A stretch of DNA of 64,000 bases from Macrostomum hystrix (lineage: Eukaryota > Platyhelminthes > Macrostomidae), in NCBI GenBank assembly GCA_950097015.1, contig CATNEN010000038.1, forward strand, positions 21,623,501 through 21,687,500, given 5' to 3'. The translations under genes were made by a program, and so were the position numbers. The notes under the pieces are model-generated. The model had not been told where the DNA came from, did not search any database, and saw only the letters and a program-made list of their open reading frames with translations. Within the stretch, counting starts at the first letter, position 1. The number at the start of each line of letters is the position of its first letter. This document shows, piece by piece, positions 51,501 through 61,964 of this stretch.

Positions 51501-53967
51501 GAAATGTGAGCAAATTAATTTGACATAAATTAACATTTTTACAACGGCTGTGTACAGCTCTTTAGTCCATGGACTGGGGGACCCCACCCACCCTCAATTA
51601 CTACAGCTAATGCTGGTTTGTAAGCTGTCGTGAAGTAGGCAGTGGGTATTCAATATCCCCGTGGTCTTCCTACTGACAATGCACAGAATTACAGAACAAT
51701 CCCCATCGATGTACCGCAGGTCACAGTTCTAGGCTTTATGCACCTCCTTGCTGCCAACATGTGCGTGTGGTTCCAGGCGATCCTACTCGAGACCAGTCAC
51801 AGTACGCACAGTAACAATTACAGCAGCAACTACAGCAGTGGAACCTATTACAGCACAATGTCAATTGGGAATTCCAGCTCAACTACAACACCAAGCAGCA
51901 GCAGAAGCAGCTCGTGCTCAAAGGAGGTGTTCTGGCGCATGGCTCCCTATCTATTCCCATTCACCATTGAGTACGCTCTCATGGCCGCATTCAGCTGCTA
52001 TACTCTTTATCGAAACGTCAGCAAATTCCTGGACGTCATCCAGTCGAAGGGTTTCAATGTGGCCAAGAAGTGTCTGCGAAATAGGAAACGATCTCAGACT
52101 AGTTTCTCGGCTAGTTGTTACAAGACCGACAAAGGCTTCTTCCTTGGCGCTCTACTGCTCATCCTCGGCATCGTCTCCGGTGTCTACTTCACAGTGTACG
52201 TCAACGAAAAACCTGCGGACGCTGTCACGAGTCAGCTGATCTTCGAGGTGACGGATCTGGTGCTACTGGCTGCCAACATGGTGCTTTGCGCGATCGCCAA
52301 TGCCAAGATGAGGAAGCTGACGTTGCTAAACAGGGCGGTAACGGGCCCCGACTCCTGGCTGTTGGGCATCACCCTAATTGGCGTGCTGGCCTATCAGATG
52401 TTTCAATTGTTTGGCGCCTCCGCCGATCAGGGCATATTTATGGCTTTACGCATTGTTCAAGGCATCATGGCTATTGTACAGAGTGTCTTCCAGGTTAGCT
52501 AGTGTTCTTCGGCCATTGCCTTTTAGCAAGACACTTAATTAACTCTGCATTGCTTTAGTATGCCAGCTGTTTAATGAGTAGCTGCGGTGGTTAGGGTTAG
52601 GGCTAGGGTTAGGGTTATGTGATGTCGGCTGCACATCAGGCCCAAACTCCCTAATTAATTTATTCTAGAGCTATACCTGGATAGAGTTATGTTTGGATTA
52701 GTGCTAATTTCCATTCAGATTGGACGTTTAATTGGCTTCTTCAAAGTATTCTATTGTCTATGGTTCAAACAGTCAGCATTCCGAGTACTTATTTATCATT
52801 GTCTATGGTAAAAAAATCTAGGCTATGGGCCTAGGCCTTTAAATAATTTAATTTTCATCGATGGTAAAACAGGCTTAAAACGCATTGGCCTTGACAATTC
52901 TGAGGATTAAATACTCTATTGCCCCAGATTCATTGTCTATGGCCTAAACCTCGGCTTAGGAGGCTTCTTCTCGGCCATGACACGCGCACTTGCCCTTCAT
53001 TATATAGTCATGAAATGAATTGGTCACGGGACTTTATCTTAGTCTATGGCTAAATCTGCTATTACTTTTTGGCGCTACATTCTGTACTTTTGTCACAACT
53101 GGCTTAAATCTCAAATTTTATGGCATGTACGAAGTACACAGGGGCAGATAAAGGGAACTTCCGTATCTTTCACTAAGCTCGTATTTTAGTGATTTTTTAG
53201 ATTTTCCTTTCCGTAAGCACCGAATAAACGGTTCCCAAATTACATTTCTGAAAAAGGATTCTGTTCTCAATACCCTACTTTTTTTCCAATGGAATGCATC
53301 TGAAAATTTAAACTACAAATTTTACTTGACATGCTCGAAGACTGACGATGCAGACATTTTTAATTCCGTTAACACAGAGAAATGTTTTACTCCTTCTTTG
53401 CGCATTTGTCTACATTTGTCTACTTAAAGTAGCAACAAATGCCGTGTTGCGCTAAGAATACGAGCTAAATTTAGATCGAATCACACTTTTTTCAATAAAC
53501 ATTGAACCAGATTGAGTAAGCATTTGAAAGCTTCATAGGATAATGAGTCGGTACAGCACTTTTATAAACACAACCTACAGGTGTACCTGGTGCTTGACGG
53601 TGAGAAGCGACGCTCGAAAAGCGAAGAAGCCATCGAGGAGAAGCCGGGTCGCGAGTTGATCGCCGCCCTGTTGCTAGGCAACATCGCCCTCTGGATTGTT
53701 TACACTCTGGAGATACGAGAGATTAACAATCTGCCAAACTACAGCCACGCCTATGTGTCTGTGGCGGCCAACATCTTTGCGTACGTCTGCTCGCCTCTAA
53801 TTATCTTCTTTCGCTTCCATTCGGCCTGCTGTTTCGTAGAAATCTGGCGCACCGCCTACAAGGGCCGGAAGAGGCGCTGTCACAGCCACCCGGATCTGAC
53901 GGTCTGTTCCACCCTGCCTGGCAGTGTGAGCGCCCTACAGGACTCCGGCGCCAAGACTCACCTGTAA
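47939..53967 (+). CDS. OTOP: Otopetrin-family proton channel (gene span)
   Basis: Exons 47939-48508, 49895-49942, 50049-50149, 50998-51505, 51720-52493, 53581-53967; 796 codons with stop, 795 aa. An in-frame TAG at 47915-47917 supports the start. A disordered Ser/Thr/Ala-rich N-terminus precedes helices 1-2. A variable cytosolic linker (encoded by exons 2-4) is followed by the family's later helices with FGALKVTHEALMICD, LQTFLLFKYSKV, GFMHLLAANMCVWFQ, a Ser-rich extracellular loop, FPFTIEYALMAAFSCY, and the C-terminal KPGRELIAALLLGNIALWIV and CSPLIIFFRFHSACCFVEIW. Otopetrins are twelve-helix, two-domain channels that pass protons into cells, acting in acid sensing and balance organs. Family identity is clear; the orthology group is not. 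Introns carry SINEs and a 21-bp array. Confidence 0.94.
48555..48850 (+). mobile_element. SINE family 2 copy
   Basis: Head with gagctcgattccgcggcgag (B-box-like), body with gtgagagtgtacactgcctg and gcttgtcgtgcaatttacgc, ending in an AT-rich tail. It matches the reverse of 26810-27165. Confidence 0.85.
48850..49800. repeat. 21-bp minisatellite in otopetrin intron 1
   Basis: About 45 units of caggtgattgaatgggtgtg plus one base, with gaatgaatct variants alternating. It starts right at the SINE tail. Confidence 0.96.
49895..49942 (+). CDS. OTOP: Otopetrin exon 2
   Basis: 16 codons (EHEAGNVNAAFESRLA) in the variable linker. Acceptor TTTTCAG, donor GTGAGC, phase 0. Support is from splice sites and phase, not homology. 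Confidence 0.6.
50049..50149 (+). CDS. OTOP: Otopetrin exon 3
   Basis: 33 codons plus two bases in the variable linker (STHEQPQELGLARIQLHEPG). Acceptor TTTCAG, donor GTGAGA. Confidence 0.65.
50210..50720. repeat. Roughly 16-bp repeat in otopetrin intron 3
   Basis: Diverged units of gggatctcaattttaa, decaying gradually to the right. Confidence 0.88.
50860..50940 (+). mobile_element. Degenerate SINE family 1 fragment
   Basis: cctgttaaatgggtaccag and aggtgtgacgt match the middle of the copy at 18600-18890. Confidence 0.45.
50998..51505 (+). CDS. OTOP: Otopetrin exon 4
   Basis: One base plus 169 codons: linker end with a basic and Gly-rich patch, then two helices. Acceptor TTTCTAG, donor GTGAGC. 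Confidence 0.93.
51540..51655 (-). mobile_element. SINE family 1 fragment in otopetrin intron 4
   Basis: agtccatggactgggggacc, cccacccaccctcaatta and cagctaatgctgg match the reverse of the family core. Confidence 0.75.
51720..52493 (+). CDS. OTOP: Otopetrin exon 5
   Basis: 258 codons covering the middle helices. An acceptor at 51685-51686 is also in phase, but the one at 51718-51719 (ACCGCAG) gives the helix spacing normal for the family, so it was preferred. Donor GTTAGC. Confidence 0.9.
52515..52660 (+). mobile_element. SINE family 1 fragment carrying TTAGGG repeats
   Basis: gcaagacactta and ccagctgtttaatg match the 5' half and tgtcggctgcacatcaggcc the 3' part. The core between them is replaced by ggttagggttagggctaggg and one more unit, at about 52589-52615. 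Confidence 0.65.
53581..53967 (+). CDS. OTOP: Otopetrin exon 6 (terminal)
   Basis: 128 codons then TAA at 53965-53967. It contains the last two helices and the family signature RFHSACCFVEIW, then a short basic tail. Acceptor CCTACAG. Confidence 0.95.
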   Translation: MYLVLDGEKRRSKSEEAIEEKPGRELIAALLLGNIALWIVYTLEIREINNLPNYSHAYVSVAANIFAYVCSPLIIFFRFHSACCFVEIWRTAYKGRKRRCHSHPDLTVCSTLPGSVSALQDSGAKTHL

Positions 53968-54588
53968 ATTCACCAACACCCTGACTCAGCTGTTCTCTGG
54001 TGATTCATTCTTTTCTTTTACGGACAAACAAAACTTATTTTGACAATTGTTCCTGTTTACATGTTATATAATACATATTTCTATATAAAGAAGAAAACGA
54101 AAGAAATATCACATCGTTTCGTTCGTGTAGTTTAGTTGTTTGATTGACTTAATTAACTTTTCTCAATAAATGACGAAAAATGTTGTTTTTAAGAAACATC
54201 GATAAGTAGATTCTTAGAAACAAAAGTTGTAACAAACAATTTTTTCAACTATGGTGTCTTCCCTTATTAACAGTATAAAGATTACACTATTTCCCACCTG
54301 GGAAAAGACCACGATGGTATATTTAATACCCACTGCCAACTTAACGATAGCTCCCGAAATGAATGACCGAATGAGTTTAGTTTTTCTGGAAGTTGTCTCA
54401 TCAAATAGAGCGTATTTTTTTCCCGTGTTCTAGATTTTCATGGCGATCGGTTGAATAGTTTTGAAGATACACAAAAATGAAAAATGTGGTTATTGGAAAT
54501 GCTATTTAAGTAAGTATTTCTATTGTTAGTGTTTGTCTTGATGTGGCTCCTTATGCTGTGCAAACTCAAGTATGAGACTCAGCGGCCG
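53968..54588. other. 3' flank of otopetrin
   Basis: AT-rich. A short open frame at 54251-54433 resembles nothing I know. The candidate polyadenylation signal is listed separately. Confidence 0.5.
54165..54170 (+). terminator. Candidate polyadenylation signal for otopetrin
   Basis: AATAAA about 200 bp after the stop codon. Confidence 0.5.
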
Positions 54589-54720
54589 GTGCACGTGCTC
54601 TGATTCTTGGGCTCCAAGTGTCTCGTATTTATAGCCCGTCTTCGACACCTCCTAGCCGGCCAACGCTTAACGCACGCTATTGGCTGAAACGTCATGGAGC
54701 TTTCTCATTGGCTGGAGAAA
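54589..54720 (-). promoter_or_regulatory. RNA polymerase II promoter-like block or LTR fragment
   Basis: Read on the minus strand: CCAAT (54711-54707), a CRE-like TGACGT (54694-54689), a second CCAAT (54683-54679), then TATA box ctataaatacg (54634-54624), in the order and spacing of a strong promoter. It is GC-richer than its surroundings. No open reading frame follows leftwards, so it may be the U3 part of a solo LTR or a promoter for a non-coding transcript. Confidence 0.45.
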
Positions 54721-55825
54721 ATTAGCAGGCGGAAAAACCGTGGGAGTACCAAAACTGCCGTGGAAAAACCGTAGCAATACTGACCACAGTTCTCTTAGGC
54801 ACCGTTATCTTAGACTAATCTAGACCTAGAAGTTCTGAAATTAGGAAATTTAGAGTCATCTTAATTTAGCTTTTTATACAACATTAATTCATTGACATGA
54901 ATAATTTGTATATTTTCGTCCTCAGCAGTACAAATAAATAAATAAATGTACAAGTCATATTTTTCAAAAAGATTGCTGTGTTACTTTTAGTAAATTACTA
55001 TGCCATTAAACAACAATATTATACGATAAAGCTAACAGCTAGATAATAATTGTTTCATTAATCACAAATGTCAATCAGAACATCAAAACATAAAATCATA
55101 AGGTTGATAATTCAATATTACGCGCAAAGCCTTGTGTATAGACGGGGTTAATTTTCAAAGAAACAAATATCAACAATGTCAGTAAGATCAGTACAGTTCT
55201 AGATTAAATCAGGCAATTTGATTATTTATACAAGACACCGAAGCGACAACAACAACATACGTACAAGCCATGATACAGGTAAGAATTAGCAATACTTGTA
55301 GCGAGAATACAGTCCACTAAATTATTTAAGGTATAAAACATTTCGGAAATCCTCCTTAGATTCCCGCTAATATTCCAGCTTCGATTCTCTCTAGCTAGGG
55401 TTCTTGCTTCGATTCTCTCTACGATACCTAATTTTATTTCCAAAATCATTATCGGTGCTATTTCGATGACAATTTGAAGCTTCTGGCAAGCAATAATAAG
55501 CAAAATTTTTCCAGGATATTTGCAAATAAAATTGTTAGCAAATGTTAAATATACACAGAAAGTCTGCTTTTTTACCGCCAAAACTTTGAAGAGAGCAATG
55601 AAGTGTGAAAGTTAGGTTCGAGTCAGGAAGGGCAGCAAATTAAAGACATGCGAATATATTTTTTAGTCACTGTGGAGTGAAGTTTACTGAAAATTACCGA
55701 TTTAAAATTAGAATCACGCGTTGTATCTTTCCTAGAAAACAAATGTCGATCGTTTTGCGCACGAGTTTAAACGCGTCTTATTTCTAAGAATGACGGTTCT
55801 ATAAAAGTGCGCCTTGTCTGCTAAA
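54721..55825. other. Gap between otopetrin and GPCR genes
   Basis: AT-rich; ends as the 3' flank of the GPCR. A tttatt at 55433-55438 is AATAAA on the minus strand and could serve the GPCR, nearly 400 bp after its stop. No gene recognised. Confidence 0.45.
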
Positions 55826-56862
55826 CTAGTCCTGTTTGCTAGTCAGGGCGACTGTCTCAGCGGCTGTCAGCAGCTGCAGCTGCCTGTTCTGATGCTGACT
55901 GGCCCTAGCCAGGCCGGGACTTTCACTGCGGCGTCGAAGCAGCGCCGACGGACTCGGTGGATGAAGTCCGCCAGCGACGCCTCGGCCATTGAACAGACCG
56001 GCGAATGTCTGGCGAAACTGCGTTGACATCAGGCAGTAGATGAAGAAATTCACCGGATAGCTGACCAAGATGAGAAAGTTGACGAACGGAAAGATTCGAT
56101 TCAGCGGCTGCCAGACGCTGGCATTGACAACGTCAGCCACCATCAGCACGTATGTGGTCATGATGATGGTCATGGGCAGTTCAACTAGAAGGAAGATGCA
56201 CACGATGATCACTAGCATTAGAGTTGTGCTAGACTTGTCCTGCCTTTTCTTGCTGGCACTGGCCGAGGCTCTTCGGGCGCAGCTGCCGCTGCCGCCGCCA
56301 GCAGCCGCATTGGCCGTGGTCTGGTTGCCTCCGCTGCTCCTTAACAGCTGCTGACGTCGCTTATTGGCCCGATGCAGGCCCTTGATGAGCAATGCGGTGA
56401 TGACAGTGAGCAATAGGCTGGGTATAATGTTCACCAGGATTGTTCGAATAATCATTGCCGCCATGAAGAAGTGCCGATGCTGGATGACACTGCAGGACAC
56501 GACTGCGAATGCTGCCGAACTGCCGGATTCAGTTACTGGGCGCATTCGGAAATAGATTGAGCCGGACCACAGCAGCTGGGTGACTGTGTAGAATGGCACA
56601 GTGATGCAGCACACAATAGCTATGGATATTATCGATTTGCGCACTGTACAGATGCGTTTCACCGACGTCGGGAAGGTGATGTAGATCCAGCGTTGGACAG
56701 CCAGCATCACTGTGAGCCAGATGGATATTGTGTGACAAATTGTGGGCATTGTGTTTACCATGAGCTCCATGAAGTTGACGGTGTAATGACTTGAGCACAG
56801 CTGGCCCGTGATGAAGGGCTTGGCGTAGGCTATCATCAGATACCAGGGCAGGGGCAACAGAC
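55826..56862 (-). CDS. GPCR exon 2 (TM3-TM7)
   Basis: Two bases plus 344 codons and stop. Acceptor GATTGCAG at 56863-56870, entering in phase 1. The C-tail is Ser/Arg-rich (LLRRRSESPGLARA) and could carry phosphorylation sites. Confidence 0.96.
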
Positions 56863-57522
56863 CTGCAATCAGAATTTGGAAACAGATGTGCTGTCAATCA
56901 ACCCTCTCACCTGATTCTTCCTTTGAGCTGTCAATCATCCTTGTCACCTGATTCTTCCTTTGAGCTGTCAATCACCATTCTCACCAGATTCTTTCAATGA
57001 GCTGTCAATCATATTTCAGAACTCCCTCTTATATCCTGTCAACTAAGTTCTGTATATATAAGTTATTGTATATTTTTTATTTTACCGCTCTCACAGAAAC
57101 CACAGAGGCTGTACTAAATATCCTACTTACAAGTAGGCAGATGCAATTTAATTCTCACCAGTGATCATGTCCACAAAAGCCATGACTAGCAGAAGTACAT
57201 TAGTAGGCGACACCATATTCCGGCGAGTTAGTACGATGCAAACAAATATATTGGTTACCATGGTAACCAAAATCACTGGAGGCGAGAAATAGCTATTAAT
57301 TAACGCCGTAGTGTTGACACCGCTGCCGCCGTTATCGCCACCGCCATCCTCCGTGGAGTTGGCATCGGGAGTCAGGAGGACCTCCTTGAGTATGCAGGTC
57401 TTGCTAGAGAAGTTCATAAGCCAGCTGCCGCGGAGGTGATCGACCACGTACGGGGTGTCCAGTTTAAGTCGGTTAGTCTCCCGACAGGAGCAGATTTCAT
57501 TGCAGTCGAGTGTTAGCGCCAT
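55826..57522 (-). CDS. Rhodopsin-class peptide GPCR, myoinhibitory/sex-peptide or myosuppressin receptor-like (gene span)
   Basis: Exons 57522-57159 and 56862-55826 give 466 aa. Exon 1 has an N-terminus with NxS/T glycosylation sites, TM1 and TM2 (LLLVMAFVDMIT). Exon 2 carries TM3 ending SIWLTVMLAVQRWIYITFP, TM4-TM5, a long basic third intracellular loop, TM6 (STTLMLVIIVCIFLLVELP) and TM7 (YPVNFFIYCLMSTQFRQTF). The usual DRY is QRW and NPxxY is replaced by NFFIY. Both changes, with the TTLMLV and VELP words, fit the invertebrate family that includes the sex peptide/MIP receptor and myosuppressin/FMRFamide receptors. It would sit in the plasma membrane and signal through G proteins on binding a neuropeptide; the ligand is inferred only. 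In-frame TAG codons at 57592-57597 precede the start. Confidence 0.93.
56890..57010. repeat. Small array in the GPCR intron
   Basis: Three to four units of about 37-44 bp with gagctgtcaatca and tcacctgattcttcc. Confidence 0.8.
57159..57522 (-). CDS. GPCR exon 1 (N-terminus, TM1-TM2)
   Basis: 121 codons plus one base. Donor GTGAGA after ATCACTG. The N-terminus is Cys-containing and has an Asp/Gly-rich patch (DGGGDNGGSG). Confidence 0.9.
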
Positions 57523-57534
57523 CTGTCGCTGCCG

Positions 57535-57670
57535 CCGCTGCTGATGCTGCTGTTGCTGCTGCTGCTGCTGTTGTTGTTGTTGCTGCTGCTGCTACTACTG
57601 TTGCTGCTGCTGTTGCTGCTGCTGTTGCTGCTGTTGCTGCTGTTGCTGCTGTTGCTGCTGTTGCTGCTGT

Positions 57671-57723
<53 letters not shown>

Positions 57724-57731
57724 CTGTTGAC
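57535..57731 (-). repeat. CAG/CAA (polyglutamine-type) repeat in the GPCR 5' leader
   Basis: About 65 triplets, CAG/CAA on the gene strand, in the same frame as the GPCR ATG. Two TAG triplets at 57597-57592 interrupt it and no ATG lies between them and 57522, so it should be untranslated leader. Confidence 0.9.
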
Positions 57732-58419
57732 GATTTTTTAATTAAGAGTTAACAGTTAACAGTTAATTGGCTGGAAAAAGAGTTCAAAAACATTTTTTTA
57801 TGATGGCACGCAAATATATTTGAGACAGGCAGGGGAAGAGAGAAGACAGACAATGAGAGAGGGAAGACAGACAGGGGAGAGAGGGAAGATAGACAGTGGG
57901 TGAGATAGAAGAGATATAATGAGTAAAATGGCAGATTGTAGAATAGAAAAGCTGTAATTAATACAAAATTGTTGCATATCCTAAGTCCTAAGTCTTAAGC
58001 TGTAAGCATTTGCAGAGCGATAAATAAATTCCCCATTATTATCTGTCTCTCTGGTTTATGAACCGAACAGAAGTTCAACTGGCAACTAAAATGGTTAGAA
58101 ATTAATTTTAAATTTATCACGGCACATGAACTTAAGCGAACTTAAAGCCTCATAAGAAGAAAATCAAGGGATTAAGATAAACCGGCCCGTAATCTAATGA
58201 CCGGATCAATTTGATAACTTCTAAACTAGCTATAGGAAGACAGCCGCGGCTGCCTGTTTGCTCCCAAGGCACTTAACTATTAAATTTGGACACTTCCAAC
58301 GATCCATATGCAGTGTGCTTTCTGTCTTTAGTCCTTGATCCTCCGAAAATAAGTGCCGCATGAAATTAGAGATGTTTAAGGTTAAATTTGACATAAAAAT
58401 TATCGGAGAGAAGGATGAG
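57732..58419. other. Non-coding gap upstream of the GPCR
   Basis: Contains gagacaggcaggggaagaga-type purine stretches near 57820-57900. No gene recognised. Confidence 0.5.
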
Positions 58420-58740
58420 ATGCGAGAGAGGAAAGATGAGAGATTGGGTGAGATGATAGAGGGGAGGTGAGATTAGAGAGAGGAGGTGAGATGAGAGAGA
58501 GGAGGTGAGTTGAGAGAAGGGGTGAGTTGAGAGAAGGGGTGAGTTGAGAGAAGGGGTGAGTTGAGAGAAGGGGTGAGTTGAGAGAGAGGAGGTGAGATGA
58601 GAGAGGGGGTGAGAGAAGGGGTGAGATGAGAAAGGGGTGAGATGAGAGAGTGTGAGAGGAGAGAGAGGGGTGAGATGAGAGAAGGGGTGAGATGAGAGAG
58701 TGTGAGAGGAGAGAGAGGGGTGAGATGAGAGAGTGTGGGA
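58420..58740. repeat. Purine-rich (GA) array
   Basis: Units such as gagttgagagaaggggt of about 17-20 bp, with irregular lengths. Confidence 0.9.
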
Positions 58741-59127
58741 GGAGAGAAAGAGTTTATAACAGAAATCAGAGAAACGTGTTGAAACAGATCGAAGCAAATA
58801 TTTACCACTTAGGACTTTGTTATCAAACTGCTGAGTATATTATACTGCTTTGTAATTAAGAATTCCCAACTGATTGCATAGCAGACAGAGTCAAAAGTAT
58901 CGACAGAAAAGTTAATAGACAGGTCGCAGGAGGGCGCAAACTTTCATTCAGCTTTTGCAACTGTAGTTTTCCTTACTTATGCACCAACATGTTTTGGGAT
59001 CGGGATTGGGATTACCAATTGCAAAAAACTGAAGCAAAGCAAATAATTATTTCTTTTTTCCCACTTGTATGCAGCTTCCGTTTTTTTTCTACACGAAAAA
59101 AAGTCCGTTATTTAAATTAAAGTTGTG
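58741..59127. other. AT-rich gap
   Basis: No gene or repeat recognised. Confidence 0.5.
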
Positions 59128-59430
59128 TCTCATAGTGTTAGAGTCTTGCTTCTTCGTGTAAATAAAAAAGGGTTTTCCGCGTAATTTCTATAAATATAAC
59201 AATCTAAGCCTCTTCGGCCTCCTTTGATCGATAAAAACGGGTTTCCTGCGCAATATCTATAAATAGCAACAACCGGAACCTCTTCGGCCTCCTTCGATCG
59301 ATAAAAAAAGGGGTTTTCCACCTAATTTCTATAAATAGCAACAACTTATGCCTATACGGCCTCACTGGATAGAAAAAATTAGTTCCAAATTTTTTTCGGA
59401 AATCATAATTTTACTCGAACCTCTTCGGCT
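59128..59430. repeat. Roughly 67-bp repeat, about four copies
   Basis: Each unit has ataaaaa, ggttttcc, tctataaata and cctcttcggcctcctt words; the last copy is eroded. Confidence 0.88.
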
Positions 59431-60078
59431 ACATTTATTCTACTTTAAAGTAGTCCTGCAAACATTAATAGGATTTCCGCTGCTACTCGTTCATTATAGC
59501 ACGAACCAATTTTCTGAGAAACAACGTTTAAAGCAAAAAGAATCCAATGATTTTTACAAATAATTTAAATTTTTCACTCAAATACCGATAAAATGTATTG
59601 ATTTTTCAAAATATACCGTAAATTAACAAGCATTGACAAAAATTCATTTCGAAACAAATTTGGCAACGTTGCGAAAAAAATTTCTAGCTGTCTGACCCAC
59701 TTAGAGAGGCGACTTAAAAACGTGCCAAAAAATCGCAACAACAGCAATGCTGTAGCACAGAAATTCTGTGATTTATTTAAAAAAAAATTAGAGAGCATTG
59801 CGAGCGAAAATAATTGACTTCGTTAGATCTCGCTGCTAGTGGAAACAAGATTTTTTCTCTGGCATGGCTGTCACTGACACCTCTGTGGGGCAGGGAGGAA
59901 AAATATCCCCACACACTCGTGACTTCGCTTGCTTTACAGGAGCAAACTAACACCCAGAGAATATAATGACTGTGCTTCTAGCACCTAGACTAAGGCACCT
60001 AAGACTACTGCGGTATTGGCCCTGTTAATTACGAGTATAACTACCGCTATTTCCTTTTTCTCACTGTCTGTTGGTCAT
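59431..60078. other. AT-rich gap
   Basis: Short open frames only, none matching a known family. Confidence 0.5.
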
Positions 60079-60560
60079 CTGACCCCCCAGTCCCTTCTGA
60101 CCCCCCAGTCCCTTCTGACCCCCCCAGTCCCTTCTGACCCCCAGTCCCTTCTGACCCCCCAGTACCTTCTGACCCCCCAGTCCCTTCTGACCCCCCAGTC
60201 CCTTCTGACCCCCCAGTACCTTCTGACCCCCTAGTCCCCTCTGACCCCCTAGTCCCCTCTGACCCCCCAGTCCCTTCTGACCCCTAAGTCCCTTCTGACC
60301 CCCAGTACCTTCTGACCCCCCAGTACCTTCTGACCCCCCAGTCCCTTCTGACCCCCAAGTCTCTTCTGACCCCCCAGTACCTTCTGACCCCCCAGTCCCT
60401 TCTGACCCCCAAGTCTCTTCTGACCCCCCAGTCCCTTCTGACCCCCAGTCCCTTCTGACCCCCCAGTCCCTTCTGAGCCCCAGTCCCTTCTGACCTCCTA
60501 GTCTCTTCTGACCCCCTTGTCTCTTCTGACCTCCTAGTCTCTTCTGACCCCCTGTCCAAT
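60079..60560. repeat. 18-bp C-rich minisatellite
   Basis: About 26 units of tctgaccccccagtccct. The minus strand carries a run of four to six G in almost every unit. Confidence 0.95.
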
Positions 60561-60749
60561 CCAGTCGATTCCCAACCCCAACATTTTCTTTTCGATAATC
60601 TTCCCTAGATTTAGATGCTTGCCTTGACAAAACAAGCATTTTATAATATATTATAGTCTGCCAAAAAAGTACATTTTAACATCCCGCTCAACTAAACACA
60701 GTGAATTGTCTTAAATTATTTTGAGAGAAATAGCAGAAACTGAAAACTG
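60561..60749. other. Short gap
   Basis: Unique AT-rich sequence between two arrays. Confidence 0.5.
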
Positions 60750-61480
60750 TCTCTCCCCTCTGTCTTTCCCTCTGTCTCTCCCTCTGTCTCTCCCCTCTGT
60801 CTTTCCCTCTGTCTCTCCCTCTGTCTCTCCCTCTGTCTCTCCCCTCTGTCTCTCCCCTCTGTCTCTCCCCTCTGTCTCTCCCTCTGTCTTTCCCTCTGTC
60901 TCTCCCTCTGTCTCTCCCTCTGTCTCTCCCCTCAGACTCTCCCTCTGTCTTTCCCTCTGTCTCCCCCTCTGTCTCTCCCTCTGTCTTTCCCTCTGTCTCT
61001 CCCCTCTGTCTCTCCCCTCTGTCTCTCCCTCTGTCTCTCCCTCTGTCTCTCCCCTCTGTCTCTCCCCTCTGTCTCTCCCTCTGTCTCTCCCTCTGTCTCT
61101 CCCTCTGTCTCTCCCTCTGTCTCTCCCCTCTGTCTCTCCCCTCTGTCTTTCCCTCTGTCTCCCCCTCTGTCTCTCCCCTCTGTCTCTCCCCTCTGTCTCT
61201 CCCCTCTGTCTCTCCCTCTGTCTCTCCCTCTGTCTCTCCCCTCTGTCTCTCCCCTCTGTCTCTCCCTCTGTCTCTCCCTCTGTCTCTCCCTCTGTCTCTC
61301 CCTCTGTCTCTCCCTCTGTCTCTCCCTCTGTCTCTCCCTCTGTCTCTCCCTCTGTCTCTCCCTCTGTCTCTCCCTCTGTCTCTCCCTCTGTCTCTCCCTC
61401 TGTCTCTCCCTCTGTCTCTCCCTCTGTCTCTCCCTCTGTCTCTCCCTCTGTCTCTCCCCTCTGTCTCTCCCTCTGTCTCC
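60750..61480. repeat. Pyrimidine array (12/13-bp)
   Basis: Units ctctccctctgt and ctctcccctctgt. Open frames on both strands follow from the composition. Confidence 0.96.
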
Positions 61481-61964
61481 ACAGTCACTGCTTACCCGAA
61501 TTCAATGCAAATTAGCTATACCCTGCCAGTACAATACATATGTACATATAAGTTGTAATGTTAGAGTTGCATTCGGGAATGGGACAACGACTCGGATCAC
61601 TGAAGCGTCACAATTTGGCATCGGGCCTTGAGGGACAGTGATCCCAGAGCAACTGATTTCCTAGAGATTTCGGCCTTAAGGAAATTAGCATTTCCCTATT
61701 TCTGCCCTTATGCCTGAGATTTTCCCACTATAGTCCCTATTACTTTTCTCTTTATTTTGTTACAAATTTTCTTTCTCTTCTACATTTCTAAAGCTAAGTG
61801 AGCTATGCTACGAGTATATGCTTTCACATTTCCTGGCGAAACTCATGCAAGAAGAGCTCACTTATTTCTGTGAATTATCTTTGCGACTTACTCGCAATAA
61901 TCTGCATGTCATGTGGAAGTCACAGCATATTCTCATTCTAGCCCAGGTCACAACCCACAGTAAT
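61481..61964. other. Unique gap
   Basis: No gene recognised. Confidence 0.5.

Noticed and set aside
52589-52615. Chromosome end
   Set aside because: Only about four TTAGGG units, flanked by SINE and exons on both sides.
57510-57752. Poly-Leu and poly-Ala frames on the plus strand
   Set aside because: Shadow of the CAG/CAA tract in the GPCR leader.
60688-61515. RDRGRDRG and SVSPSVSP frames
   Set aside because: 12/13-bp pyrimidine array, low complexity only.
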